8,047 nucleotides of DNA from Actinomycetes bacterium (GCA_023460255.1 JAEWQZ010000006.1:1-8047); one strand, 5' to 3'. Counted from the stretch's first letter, positions 1 to 5,493 are shown. Program-made: numbers and translations. The notes: a model not told the origin generated them from the letters alone.

Positions 1-539
1 ACCTCGACGTGGAACTGGAGCCCGAGCGCGCTCCCCGCGCGGAACGCCTGGACCGGTGTGGCGGTGGTCCGCGCGAGCAGGGTCGCGCCGGCGGGCAGCT
101 CGGCAGCGTCGTCGTGCCAGTGCAGCACGGTGGGCGCCGGCCCGAGCGGCGCGAGAACCGGGTCGTCGCCGACGACGTCCACGGGTGCCAGGCCCACCTC
201 GGAGCCGTGACCGGCGTGCACCGGCGCCCCGAGCGCCCGGGCGAGCAGCTGCATCCCGAGGCACACGCCGAGGACGGGGAGGTCACCGTCGACGGCGGCG
301 GCCAGCAGCCGGCGCTCGGCGGGCAGGCCGGGGAACCGGGCGTCGTCGTGGGCGTTCATCGGGCCGCCCATGACGACGAGGCCGGCGAGGTCCGTCGGTG
401 TCGGCAGGTCCGGGTCGTGCTCCCGCACCACCGTGCGCGCCACGAGCGGGACGCCGGGAGCGGCGTCGGCGAGCGCGCGGGCGATCAGCCCGGGCCCCTC
501 CCATGGCGCGTGCTGGAGGACGAGGACCGGCCGGCGCAT
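1..539 (-). CDS. Class I glutamine amidotransferase (GMP synthase-like GATase1), C-terminus beyond window edge
   Basis: Reading leftward from the ATG at 539-537 gives 179 uninterrupted codons to the window edge, so the C-terminus is missing. The protein has the GATase1 landmarks: a V-V-M-G-G-P-M oxyanion-strand motif near residues 55-61, the nucleophile elbow G-V-C-L-G-M-Q (Cys93) and Q-F-H-V-E at 175-179, which supplies His177 and Glu179 of the Cys-His-Glu triad. H-W-H-D-D at about 140-144 is also typical of the stand-alone GMP-synthase-like subgroup. Known enzymes of the fold release ammonia from glutamine for a partner synthetase, or hydrolyse gamma-glutamyl bonds in the cytoplasm. The substrate cannot be told from this fragment. 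There is no clear Shine-Dalgarno sequence; a TAGGCT box ends six bases upstream of the ATG, which suggests a leaderless message. The gene diverges from the serpin array. The family call is firm and the specific role unknown. Confidence 0.9.
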   Translation of the reverse strand, partial: MRRPVLVLQHAPWEGPGLIARALADAAPGVPLVARTVVREHDPDLPTPTDLAGLVVMGGPMNAHDDARFPGLPAERRLLAAAVDGDLPVLGVCLGMQLLARALGAPVHAGHGSEVGLAPVDVVGDDPVLAPLGPAPTVLHWHDDAAELPAGATLLARTTATPVQAFRAGSALGLQFHVE

Positions 540-545
540 GCGGGA

Positions 546-551
546 AGCCTA
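546..551 (-). promoter_or_regulatory. Candidate -10 box (TAGGCT) of a leaderless promoter for the amidotransferase
   Basis: On the minus strand the hexamer TAGGCT lies with six bases between it and the ATG at 539. It fits the actinobacterial TAnnnT -10 consensus, and the spacing would put the transcription start on or next to the A of the start codon. No good -35 hexamer is visible, and no ribosome binding site lies between box and ATG. The same geometry occurs before the arginase-like gene at 5488-5493. Confidence 0.5.
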
Positions 552-552
552 G

Positions 553-566
553 CCAGCGGCCGCTGG
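553..566. promoter_or_regulatory. 14-bp perfect palindrome in the divergent intergenic region, possible operator
   Basis: The sequence ccagcggccgctgg is its own reverse complement. It lies directly upstream of the candidate -10 box of the amidotransferase, in its presumed spacer. A regulator bound here could affect that gene, and less directly the serpin operon 120 bp away. In DNA of this GC content a 14-bp palindrome made almost entirely of G and C can arise by chance, so this is only a candidate. Confidence 0.25.
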
Positions 567-686
567 TCGGAAGTGCTCGCCCGGCGAGGCGCAAGATCAT
601 CCCCTGCGGGCACAGAAGCGATGTGAGCGGGCGGCGCCCGGGACGACCTCGCCCCGCAAGGGGGCAGCGATCGGAGGCGGTTCCTC

Positions 687-1952
687 ATGCGGACTCGATC
701 GATGACGACGGCCGCTGCCGGCTGGGCTGCCGCGGCGGGTGTGCTGATGACAGTGGGGGCCTGCGGTGCCCCGGCCGGCCCGCCCGGGCAGGCCGAGCCG
801 CTGCGGGCGGACGCCGAGTTCGTCGGCGTGGCTGCGGACGCGGCACGGGACGATGCGATGGTGGCGGCGTCGGTCCGTCTGGCCACGCAGCTGCTGGACC
901 TCGGCGAACCGGGGCGCGACGTCGTGGTCTCGCCCGCGAGCCTCCAGCTCGCCCTGGCGCTGCTGCGCGAGGGCGCTTCCGGGCGGGTGGCGGAGGAGAT
1001 CGACGCCGCCGCAGGACTCACGGGGAGCCAGGCGGTCGCCGACCTACGGGCGGCGCTGGCGGAGTTCGAGGGCGACGTCGCGGGGATCGACCCGGACGAC
1101 CCGCCGGAGATCCCGCTCCTGCACGTGGCCGACAGCGCGTTCGTGCAGCTGGGCTTCTCGGTCGAGGCGTCGTTCCTCGAGCGCATCGCCGCCTATCACG
1201 CGGCGCAGGTGTACGAGGTCGACTTCATCGGTGGCAACCCGAAGCCGGCGCTGGACGCCTGGGTCGCCGACGAGACGGGCGGTCTGCTGACCGAGTGCCC
1301 GCTGGAACCGACCGAGGACACGCGGGTGGTGCTCATGGACGCTGTCACCTTCGGCGCCACGTGGGCGAGCCCGTTCCGCGGGGCGGACACCTCCGACGGC
1401 ATCTTCACTCTCGCCGACGGGTCGACGGTCGACGTGCCCCTCATGCACCAGAGCACGTCGATCCCGTACGCCGACGGCGACGGCTGGGTGGCCGTGGAGC
1501 TGCCCTACGCGGAGGGGTTCGCCATGCGGCTCGTGCTGCCCGACGACGGCGCGACGCCCGCCGACGCCTGGGCCGACGCCCATGCCGCCCTCGACGTGGC
1601 CGAGCCCACGCTGCTCGCGCTCACGCTCCCGAGGTGGAAGACCGACACGACGATCAACCTCACACCCGAGCTCGGCGCTCTGGGCCTCGGCTCGCTTCCC
1701 GAACCGGACGGGGACCTCGACGGCGTGTTCACCGACGCCTTCGTCGGCGGCGTCGGGCAGGGCGCCACGATCACCGTGGCTGAGAAGGGGACCGTCGCGG
1801 CGGCAGTGACGGCGATCGACGTCCAGCTGGAGAGCCTCCCGATGGTCCCGGACCTGCAGGTGCGCTTCGACCGGCCGTTCGAGTACCAGGTGGTCCACTC
1901 CGGGACCGGCCTGGTCCTGTTCGCGGGCCGGGTGGTCGACCCGCACGACTGA
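687..1952 (+). CDS. Serpin-family protease inhibitor, predicted lipoprotein (array member 1)
   Basis: This 421-residue serpin has a lipoprotein leader: basic start, hydrophobic stretch, then lipobox V-G-A-C with Cys26 as the lipidation site. It should be exported and held on the outer face of the membrane. Visible serpin elements include V-S-P-A-S-L-Q-L-A-L-A-L-L-R-E-G-A, then V-L-M-D-A-V-T-F-G-A-T-W, then V-A-V-E-L-P-Y and R-L-V-L-P. The C-terminus carries F-D-R-P-F and the final F-A-G-R-V-V-D-P. The hinge E366-K-G-T-V-A-A-A-V-T375 has the small-residue run that inhibitory serpins need for loop insertion; P13 is Val instead of the usual Glu. Residues 378-391 are the variable bait. Counting 17 from the hinge Glu gives Glu382 as P1; counting back from the F-D-R-P-F strand gives Met386, as in alpha-1-antitrypsin. 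Inhibition would be by covalent trapping of a serine or cysteine protease. The start is supported by GGAGG at 673-677. Its leader differs from those of members 2 and 3. Confidence 0.93.
   Translation: MRTRSMTTAAAGWAAAAGVLMTVGACGAPAGPPGQAEPLRADAEFVGVAADAARDDAMVAASVRLATQLLDLGEPGRDVVVSPASLQLALALLREGASGRVAEEIDAAAGLTGSQAVADLRAALAEFEGDVAGIDPDDPPEIPLLHVADSAFVQLGFSVEASFLERIAAYHAAQVYEVDFIGGNPKPALDAWVADETGGLLTECPLEPTEDTRVVLMDAVTFGATWASPFRGADTSDGIFTLADGSTVDVPLMHQSTSIPYADGDGWVAVELPYAEGFAMRLVLPDDGATPADAWADAHAALDVAEPTLLALTLPRWKTDTTINLTPELGALGLGSLPEPDGDLDGVFTDAFVGGVGQGATITVAEKGTVAAAVTAIDVQLESLPMVPDLQVRFDRPFEYQVVHSGTGLVLFAGRVVDPHD
1818..1859 (+). other. Variable reactive-centre segment of serpin 1
   Basis: These 14 codons encode D-V-Q-L-E-S-L-P-M-V-P-D-L-Q, between the hinge and the invariant V-R-F-D-R-P-F strand. 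The segment is one codon longer than in the two other serpins. Its tail L-P-M-V-P-D-L-Q-V-R-F resembles the alpha-1-antitrypsin I-P-M-S-I-P-P-E-V-K-F. This suggests Met as P1 and elastase- or chymotrypsin-like targets. That is inference. Confidence 0.6.
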
Positions 1953-1982
1953 CGAGGGGTGTGACGGAGCTGTGGGACGACT

Positions 1983-1990
1983 GGAAGGAG
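1983..1990 (+). promoter_or_regulatory. Ribosome binding site deciding the start of serpin 2
   Basis: GGAAGGAG ends five bases before the ATG at 1996. This favours that ATG over the in-frame GTG at 1972, which would add eight residues ahead of the signal peptide. The copy before serpin 3 has the same layout. Confidence 0.75.
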
Positions 1991-1995
1991 CCGTC

Positions 1996-3237
1996 ATGCG
2001 GAGGCCGTCGGCGAGAGCCGGGATGACGCGCTCGGTGCTCGTGGCGGCGGCGCTGGTGCTGTCCGCATGCGCGGCCCCGGCCGCGGAGCCGCCGGCCGAG
2101 CCGTTGCGCGCCGACGTGGAGTTCGTCGGGGTGGCCGCCGACGCGACGCGGGACGAGGCGATGGTCGAGGCCTCGATCCGGCTGGCCACGCAGCTGCTTG
2201 ACCTCGGCGAGCCGGGGGAGGACGTGGTCGTCTCCCCGGCCAGCCTGCAGCTGGCGCTGGCGCTGCTGCGCGAGGGCGCGAGCGGGCGGGTGGCGGAGGA
2301 GATCGACGCCGCGGCGGGGCTCACGGGGAGCCAGGCGGTCGCCGACCTACGGGCCGCGCTGGCCGAGCACGAGGGCGACGTGGCGGGCATCGACCCGGAC
2401 GACCCGCCCGCGACGCCCCTCCTGCACATAGCCGACAGCGCGTTCGTCCAGGAGGGCGCCAGTGCTCAGGCGGAGTTCCTCGAGCGGATCGCCGAGTACC
2501 ACGACGCGGGGGTGCGGCGCGGGATCACCAAGGCACTGCTGGACGCGTGGGCCGTGGAGGAGACCGGCGGCCTGATCCAGGAGGCCCCCGTCACCCCCAC
2601 GCCCAACACCCAGGTCGTCCTGATGAACGCGGTCACCTTCGGGGCGACGTGGGCGAACCAGTTCGCGCCGGAGGACACCGCCGACGGGCCGTTCCGGCTC
2701 GCGGACGGTGCCACCGTCCTGGTCCCGCTCATGCGCCAGGCGACGGCGATCCCGTACGCGGACGGCGACGGCTGGGTGGCCGTGGAGCTGCCCTACGCGG
2801 CGGGCTTCGTCATGCGGCTCGTCCTTCCCGACGACGGGGCGCTGTCGGTCGAGGCATGGGTCGATGCGCACAGGGCCCTCGATGGGGCCGCGCCTACGGA
2901 GCTGAGCCTGACGCTGCCGACCTGGGAGACCGACACCACGCTCGACCTCACGGACTCGCTGGAGTCCCTCGGACTGGCCTCACTCCCCGCCCCGGACGGC
3001 GGCCTCGACGGGGTGTTCCCCGGCGCGTTCGTCAGCGCGGTCGCCCAGGGCGCCACCATCACCGTGGCTGAGAAGGGCACGGTCGCGGCGGCGGTGACCG
3101 CCATCGTCCTCGACGACAGCGCCGCCCTCCTCCCGCCGCTGGAGGTGCGCTTCGACCGGCCGTTCGAGTACCAGGTGGTCCACTCGGGCACCGGGCTGGT
3201 GCTCTTCGCCGGCCGGGTGGTCGACCCGCACGACTGA
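1996..3237 (+). CDS. Serpin-family protease inhibitor, predicted lipoprotein (array member 2)
   Basis: From the ATG at 1996 this is a 413-residue serpin with a textbook lipobox, L-S-A-C, with Cys25 lipidated. The scaffold motifs match member 1: V-S-P-A-S-L-Q-L-A-L-A-L-L, V-T-F-G-A-T-W, V-E-L-P-Y and the C-terminal F-A-G-R-V-V-D-P. The hinge is E359-K-G-T-V-A-A-A-V-T368. The bait 371-383 reads V-L-D-D-S-A-A-L-L-P-P-L-E, so P1 is Ser375 counted from the hinge or Leu378 counted from the C-terminal strand. Relative to both neighbours it lacks five residues after the E-Y-H near residue 168. This in-frame loss removes the V-D-F or A-D-F seen in the other two, a usually conserved strand, and W-V becomes W-A just after. 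Folding or function may be affected, although the reading frame and hinge are intact. It follows member 1 by 43 bp and precedes member 3 by 43 bp, which suggests co-transcription. Confidence 0.92.
   Translation: MRRPSARAGMTRSVLVAAALVLSACAAPAAEPPAEPLRADVEFVGVAADATRDEAMVEASIRLATQLLDLGEPGEDVVVSPASLQLALALLREGASGRVAEEIDAAAGLTGSQAVADLRAALAEHEGDVAGIDPDDPPATPLLHIADSAFVQEGASAQAEFLERIAEYHDAGVRRGITKALLDAWAVEETGGLIQEAPVTPTPNTQVVLMNAVTFGATWANQFAPEDTADGPFRLADGATVLVPLMRQATAIPYADGDGWVAVELPYAAGFVMRLVLPDDGALSVEAWVDAHRALDGAAPTELSLTLPTWETDTTLDLTDSLESLGLASLPAPDGGLDGVFPGAFVSAVAQGATITVAEKGTVAAAVTAIVLDDSAALLPPLEVRFDRPFEYQVVHSGTGLVLFAGRVVDPHD
3106..3144 (+). other. Variable reactive-centre segment of serpin 2
   Basis: These 13 codons encode V-L-D-D-S-A-A-L-L-P-P-L-E. 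The Leu-Leu pair at the position matching the alpha-1-antitrypsin P1 would suit a chymotrypsin- or elastase-like protease. No residue of the first ten is shared in place with serpin 1. The hinge before it and the strand after it are near-identical in all three genes. Confidence 0.6.
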
Positions 3238-3266
3238 CGAGCGGCGTGACGGGGCTGTGGGACGAC

Positions 3267-3275
3267 GGGAAGGAG
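3267..3275 (+). promoter_or_regulatory. Ribosome binding site deciding the start of serpin 3
   Basis: GGGAAGGAG ends five bases before the ATG at 3281, as in serpin 2. It argues against the upstream in-frame GTG at 3257. Confidence 0.75.
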
Positions 3276-3280
3276 CTGTC

Positions 3281-4540
3281 ATGCGGAGGACGTCGGCGAG
3301 AGCCGGGATGACGCGCTCGGTGCCGGTGGCGGCGGCGCTGGTGCTGTCCGCATGCGCGGCCCCGGCCGCGGAACCGACGGCCGAGCCGTTGCGCGCCGAC
3401 GTGGAGTTCGTCGGGGTGGCCGCCGACGTCGCGCGTGACGACACGATGGCGGCCGCGTCCGTGCGGCTGGCCACGCAGCTGCTGGACCTCGGCGAACCGG
3501 GGCGCGACGTCGTCGCCTCACCCCTGAGCCTCCAGCTCGCCCTGGCGCTGCTGCGCGAGGGCGCTTCCGGGCGGGTGGCGGAGGAGATCGACGCCGCCGC
3601 AGGACTCACGGGGAGCCAGGCGGTCGCCGACCTACGGGCCGCGCTGGCCGAGCACGAGGGCGACGTGGCGGGCATCGACCCGGACGACCCACCCGAGACG
3701 CCCCTCCTGCACATAGCCGACAGCGCGTTCGTCCAGGAGGACTACCCGGTGGAGCAGACGTTCCTGGACCGGATCGCCGCCTTCCACCTCGCCGACGTGT
3801 TCCCGGCCGACTTCGCCTCCGGTGACGCCAAGCCCGCCCTCGACGCCTGGGTCGAGCGCGAGACGGGCGGTCTGCTCGACGAGTGCCCGATCACGCCGAC
3901 GCCCGACACGCGGCTCGTGCTCATGGACGCGGTGACCTTCGGGGCGACGTGGCGCAGCCAGTTCCACGCGAACGCGACGTGGGAGGGGCCGTTCACGCGC
4001 GCCGACGGGACACAGGCGACAGTTCCGCTCATGCACCAGACCATGTCGGCGCCCTACGCCGACGGGGACGGCTGGGTGGCCGTGGAGCTGGCCTACACCG
4101 ACGACTTCGTCATGCGTCTCGTCCTGCCCGACGCCGCCACGGTGCCCGCCGGGACGTGGGAGCAGGTGCACGCCGACCTCGGGCGCGCCGCTGAGCGGCG
4201 GGTGGCGCTGACGGTGCCGACGTGGGAGACCGACGCGACCCTCCAGGTGACCGACGCGCTGGACGACCTCGGGCTCGGCTCGCTGCGGGCCCCGCAGGGC
4301 GACCTCGACGGAGTCTTCCGGGACGCCTTCGTCAGCGCGGTCGCCCAGGGCGCGACGATCACCGTCGCGGAGCGCGGGACCGTCGCGGCGGCCGTCACCG
4401 CCATCGGGCTGGAGGCGGGGGCTGCCCCCGAACCGGCCCTCGAGGTGCGCTTCGACCGGCCGTTCGAGTACCAGGTCGTGCACCCGGCCACCGGGCTGGT
4501 GCTCTTCGCCGGGCGCGTGCTGGACCCGTCGGCGGGCTGA
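3281..4540 (+). CDS. Serpin-family protease inhibitor, predicted lipoprotein (array member 3, mosaic)
   Basis: This 419-residue serpin has nearly the same signal peptide as member 2 (lipobox L-S-A-C, Cys25). Scaffold motifs are again complete: S-P-L-S-L-Q-L-A-L-A-L-L, V-T-F-G-A-T-W, F-V-M-R-L-V-L-P and F-A-G-R-V-L-D-P. The hinge is E364-R-G-T-V-A-A-A-V-T373. The bait 376-388 is G-L-E-A-G-A-A-P-E-P-A-L-E, rich in Ala, Gly and Glu, and P1 is Gly380 by the hinge count. The middle and C-terminal thirds differ more from members 1 and 2 than those differ from each other. The DNA is patchwork: the leader and first 148 bp match member 2, bases 3467-3639 match member 1, and the stretch to 3740 matches member 2 again. 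The stop codon lies inside the hairpin at 4536-4556. It is probably the last gene of the operon. Confidence 0.92.
   Translation: MRRTSARAGMTRSVPVAAALVLSACAAPAAEPTAEPLRADVEFVGVAADVARDDTMAAASVRLATQLLDLGEPGRDVVASPLSLQLALALLREGASGRVAEEIDAAAGLTGSQAVADLRAALAEHEGDVAGIDPDDPPETPLLHIADSAFVQEDYPVEQTFLDRIAAFHLADVFPADFASGDAKPALDAWVERETGGLLDECPITPTPDTRLVLMDAVTFGATWRSQFHANATWEGPFTRADGTQATVPLMHQTMSAPYADGDGWVAVELAYTDDFVMRLVLPDAATVPAGTWEQVHADLGRAAERRVALTVPTWETDATLQVTDALDDLGLGSLRAPQGDLDGVFRDAFVSAVAQGATITVAERGTVAAAVTAIGLEAGAAPEPALEVRFDRPFEYQVVHPATGLVLFAGRVLDPSAG
3467..3639 (+). repeat. Gene-conversion-like tract in serpin 3 copied from or to serpin 1 (879-1051)
   Basis: Bases 3467-3639 match 879-1051 at 168 of 173 positions, by hand alignment, including an unbroken 114-bp identity (938-1051 with 3526-3639) and a 47-bp identity (879-925 with 3467-3513). 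Serpin 2 differs at many sites in the same interval. Immediately after 3639 the match switches to serpin 2: 3605-3740 equals 2320-2455 except at two positions. Serpin 1 diverges there. Confidence 0.8.
4406..4444 (+). other. Variable reactive-centre segment of serpin 3
   Basis: These 13 codons encode G-L-E-A-G-A-A-P-E-P-A-L-E. Small and acidic residues dominate, which would suit an elastase-like or Glu-specific protease, if any. The loop has the same length as in serpin 2 but a different sequence. Confidence 0.6.
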
Positions 4541-4556
4541 GGCGACGCGCCTCAGC
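4536..4556. terminator. Bidirectional hairpin containing both convergent stop codons
   Basis: gctgaggcg, loop acg, cgcctcagc forms a perfect 9-bp stem. The TGA of serpin 3 (4538-4540) and the TGA of the arginase-like gene (4554-4552 on the minus strand) sit at mirror positions in the two arms, and only 11 bases separate the genes. There is no T tract on either side. A hairpin without a U-tract is common at actinobacterial gene ends, so it may terminate both transcripts or protect their 3' ends. Confidence 0.6.
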
Positions 4557-5481
4557 GGGCGGCGTGCGCGAGGATCGAGACCACCGCGCGCACGAGCTCA
4601 CGGGCTGTCGACCCGTCGCCGGTGGCGTGGTCGGGATTGAACCCGACGACCGTCATCCCCGCGAACTGCGGCCGGGCGGCCATGATGCCGAGCGCCTGGA
4701 CGAGGGTGGACACCCGCAGCCCACGACCGTACTGGGGGACGTCGGCGGCCGGGAGCAGCAGGTAGTCGAGCACGTCGACGTCCAGATGGACCACGAAGGC
4801 GTCGGCCGACTGGCTCGCCGCCTCCGCCGCGTGCACGGCGGTGCCCACCGGGTCGCCCGTGACCTGCGCTGAGGTGAAGCGGAGCGCGGGCTCCAGGCAC
4901 TCGTCGGCCCCGCCGGCCTCGTCCGCCTCGACGCCGTAGAAGCAGATCCGGTCGGGGGTGAGCAGAGGGCGCTGCGGGCCGACGCCGGACAACGCCTCGA
5001 CGGCGCCGGGCAGGTCGAGCAGGTGGGCCACCGTCATCGAGTCGAGGATGGGGTCGGCGGGGTGGGACGCGGGCAGGCGCAGGTCCCGGCCGCCGTCGAC
5101 GTACACCACGCCCACCTGCTGCCCAGCCTCGGCGAAGGCGCTGACCAGCGAGATCGCCAGCGTGCACTCACCGCCGACGACGAGGGGGCGCCGCCGCGCC
5201 GCCACGACCTCGCCGATCGCCCCGGCGGCGTCGCGGACCACGTCGACGACGCGGCCGACGTCGTTCGGCTCGTTCGCGGACCGGGCGGACCGAAAGCGGG
5301 CCTCGGGCCGGTCGCCGTGGTCGACGACGCTCAGGCCTGCCGAGCGCATCGCCTCGACGAGCCCGGCCTCCCGCAGGGCGCGCGGGGCCTTCTCCAGGCC
5401 CGGCCAGTGGGCGGCCGCGCTCGAGGGGACCCCGACGACGCCCCAGCCACGGCGCGGAGTCCCGCGAGTCGCATCAGCCAT
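4552..5481 (-). CDS. Arginase/agmatinase-fold (ureohydrolase family) protein with altered metal site
   Basis: This 309-residue protein has the size and motif order of ureohydrolases, which normally use a two-manganese centre to hydrolyse guanidino groups (arginine, agmatine, formiminoglutamate). The three metal motifs are recognisable but changed. The usual G-G-D-H-S is G103-G-E-C-T, the usual D-A-H-x-D is D129-G-G-R-D133, and the D-x-D pair is present as D234-V-D236 in H-L-D-V-D-V-L-D. All four aspartates remain; the two histidine ligands are Cys106 and Gly131. The N-terminal W-G-V-V-G-V-P-S-S strand is family-like. It may be a divergent enzyme with another metal, or a non-catalytic relative, and the substrate is unknown. 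The ATG at 5481 has no clear Shine-Dalgarno sequence but a TAGGTT box six bases upstream. It converges on serpin 3 and diverges from the membrane protein gene. I see no functional link with the serpins. Confidence 0.82.
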   Translation of the reverse strand: MADATRGTPRRGWGVVGVPSSAAAHWPGLEKAPRALREAGLVEAMRSAGLSVVDHGDRPEARFRSARSANEPNDVGRVVDVVRDAAGAIGEVVAARRRPLVVGGECTLAISLVSAFAEAGQQVGVVYVDGGRDLRLPASHPADPILDSMTVAHLLDLPGAVEALSGVGPQRPLLTPDRICFYGVEADEAGGADECLEPALRFTSAQVTGDPVGTAVHAAEAASQSADAFVVHLDVDVLDYLLLPAADVPQYGRGLRVSTLVQALGIMAARPQFAGMTVVGFNPDHATGDGSTARELVRAVVSILAHAAR

Positions 5482-5487
5482 GCCTGC

Positions 5488-5493
5488 AACCTA
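5488..5493 (-). promoter_or_regulatory. Candidate -10 box (TAGGTT) of a leaderless promoter for the arginase-like gene
   Basis: On the minus strand TAGGTT is followed by six bases and then the ATG at 5481, the same geometry as at 546-551. This predicts transcription starting at the start codon. I see no convincing -35 hexamer. Confidence 0.5.

Larger units (their letters stand above)
540..686. other. Divergent intergenic region between amidotransferase and serpin array
   Basis: These 147 bases hold the amidotransferase promoter candidate and the palindrome. Toward the first serpin I find no convincing -10/-35 pair. A small hairpin (gcccc, loop gcaag, ggggc; 651-665) precedes the Shine-Dalgarno sequence GGAGG at 673-677, which is nine bases from the ATG at 687. 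The serpin promoter must lie here or further upstream, but I cannot place it. Confidence 0.5.
687..4540 (+). repeat. Tandem array of three paralogous serpin genes
   Basis: Start codons are 1309 bp (genes 1 to 2) and 1285 bp (genes 2 to 3) apart. The gaps 1953-1995 and 3238-3280 are both 43 bp and agree at 38 positions. With the first 148 coding bases of genes 2 and 3 (143 identical), this shows that a whole unit of gap plus gene was duplicated. A 34-bp block encoding the strand after the bait is identical in all three (1858-1891, 3143-3176, 4443-4476). Genes 2 and 3 even share a rare ATA codon (2428-2430, 3713-3715). Confidence 0.9.

Noticed and set aside
9..626. Plus-strand open frame of 205 codons opposite the amidotransferase
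   Set aside because: The minus strand encodes a clear catalytic triad and motif set over the same bases. This frame is low-complexity and has no family features.
398..1783. Plus-strand open frame of 461 codons overlapping serpin 1 in another frame
   Set aside because: The translation is dominated by Arg, Gly, Ala and Pro with no domain, and it overlaps both the amidotransferase and the serpin.
1972..1995. Upstream GTG starts for serpins 2 and 3 (1972 and 3257)
   Set aside because: Strong ribosome binding sites sit between these GTGs and the ATGs at 1996 and 3281, and starting at the ATG gives a normal lipoprotein leader.
1044..2429. Long minus-strand open frame (461 codons) across serpins 1 and 2, and similar ones at 2980-3714 and 3632-4483
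   Set aside because: They lie opposite well-supported serpins, have no recognisable motifs, span gene boundaries and repeat because the serpin DNA repeats. They are the usual antisense shadows of GC-rich codons.
687..4540. Possibility that the repeated segments mark a mobile element or CRISPR-like array
   Set aside because: The repeats are full coding copies of serpins. There is no transposase, terminal inverted repeat, target duplication or regular short repeat-spacer pattern.
4598..5167. Alternative minus-strand frame inside the arginase-like gene
   Set aside because: It is Arg/Pro-rich without motifs. The overlapping frame at 4552-5481 carries ordered ureohydrolase motifs.
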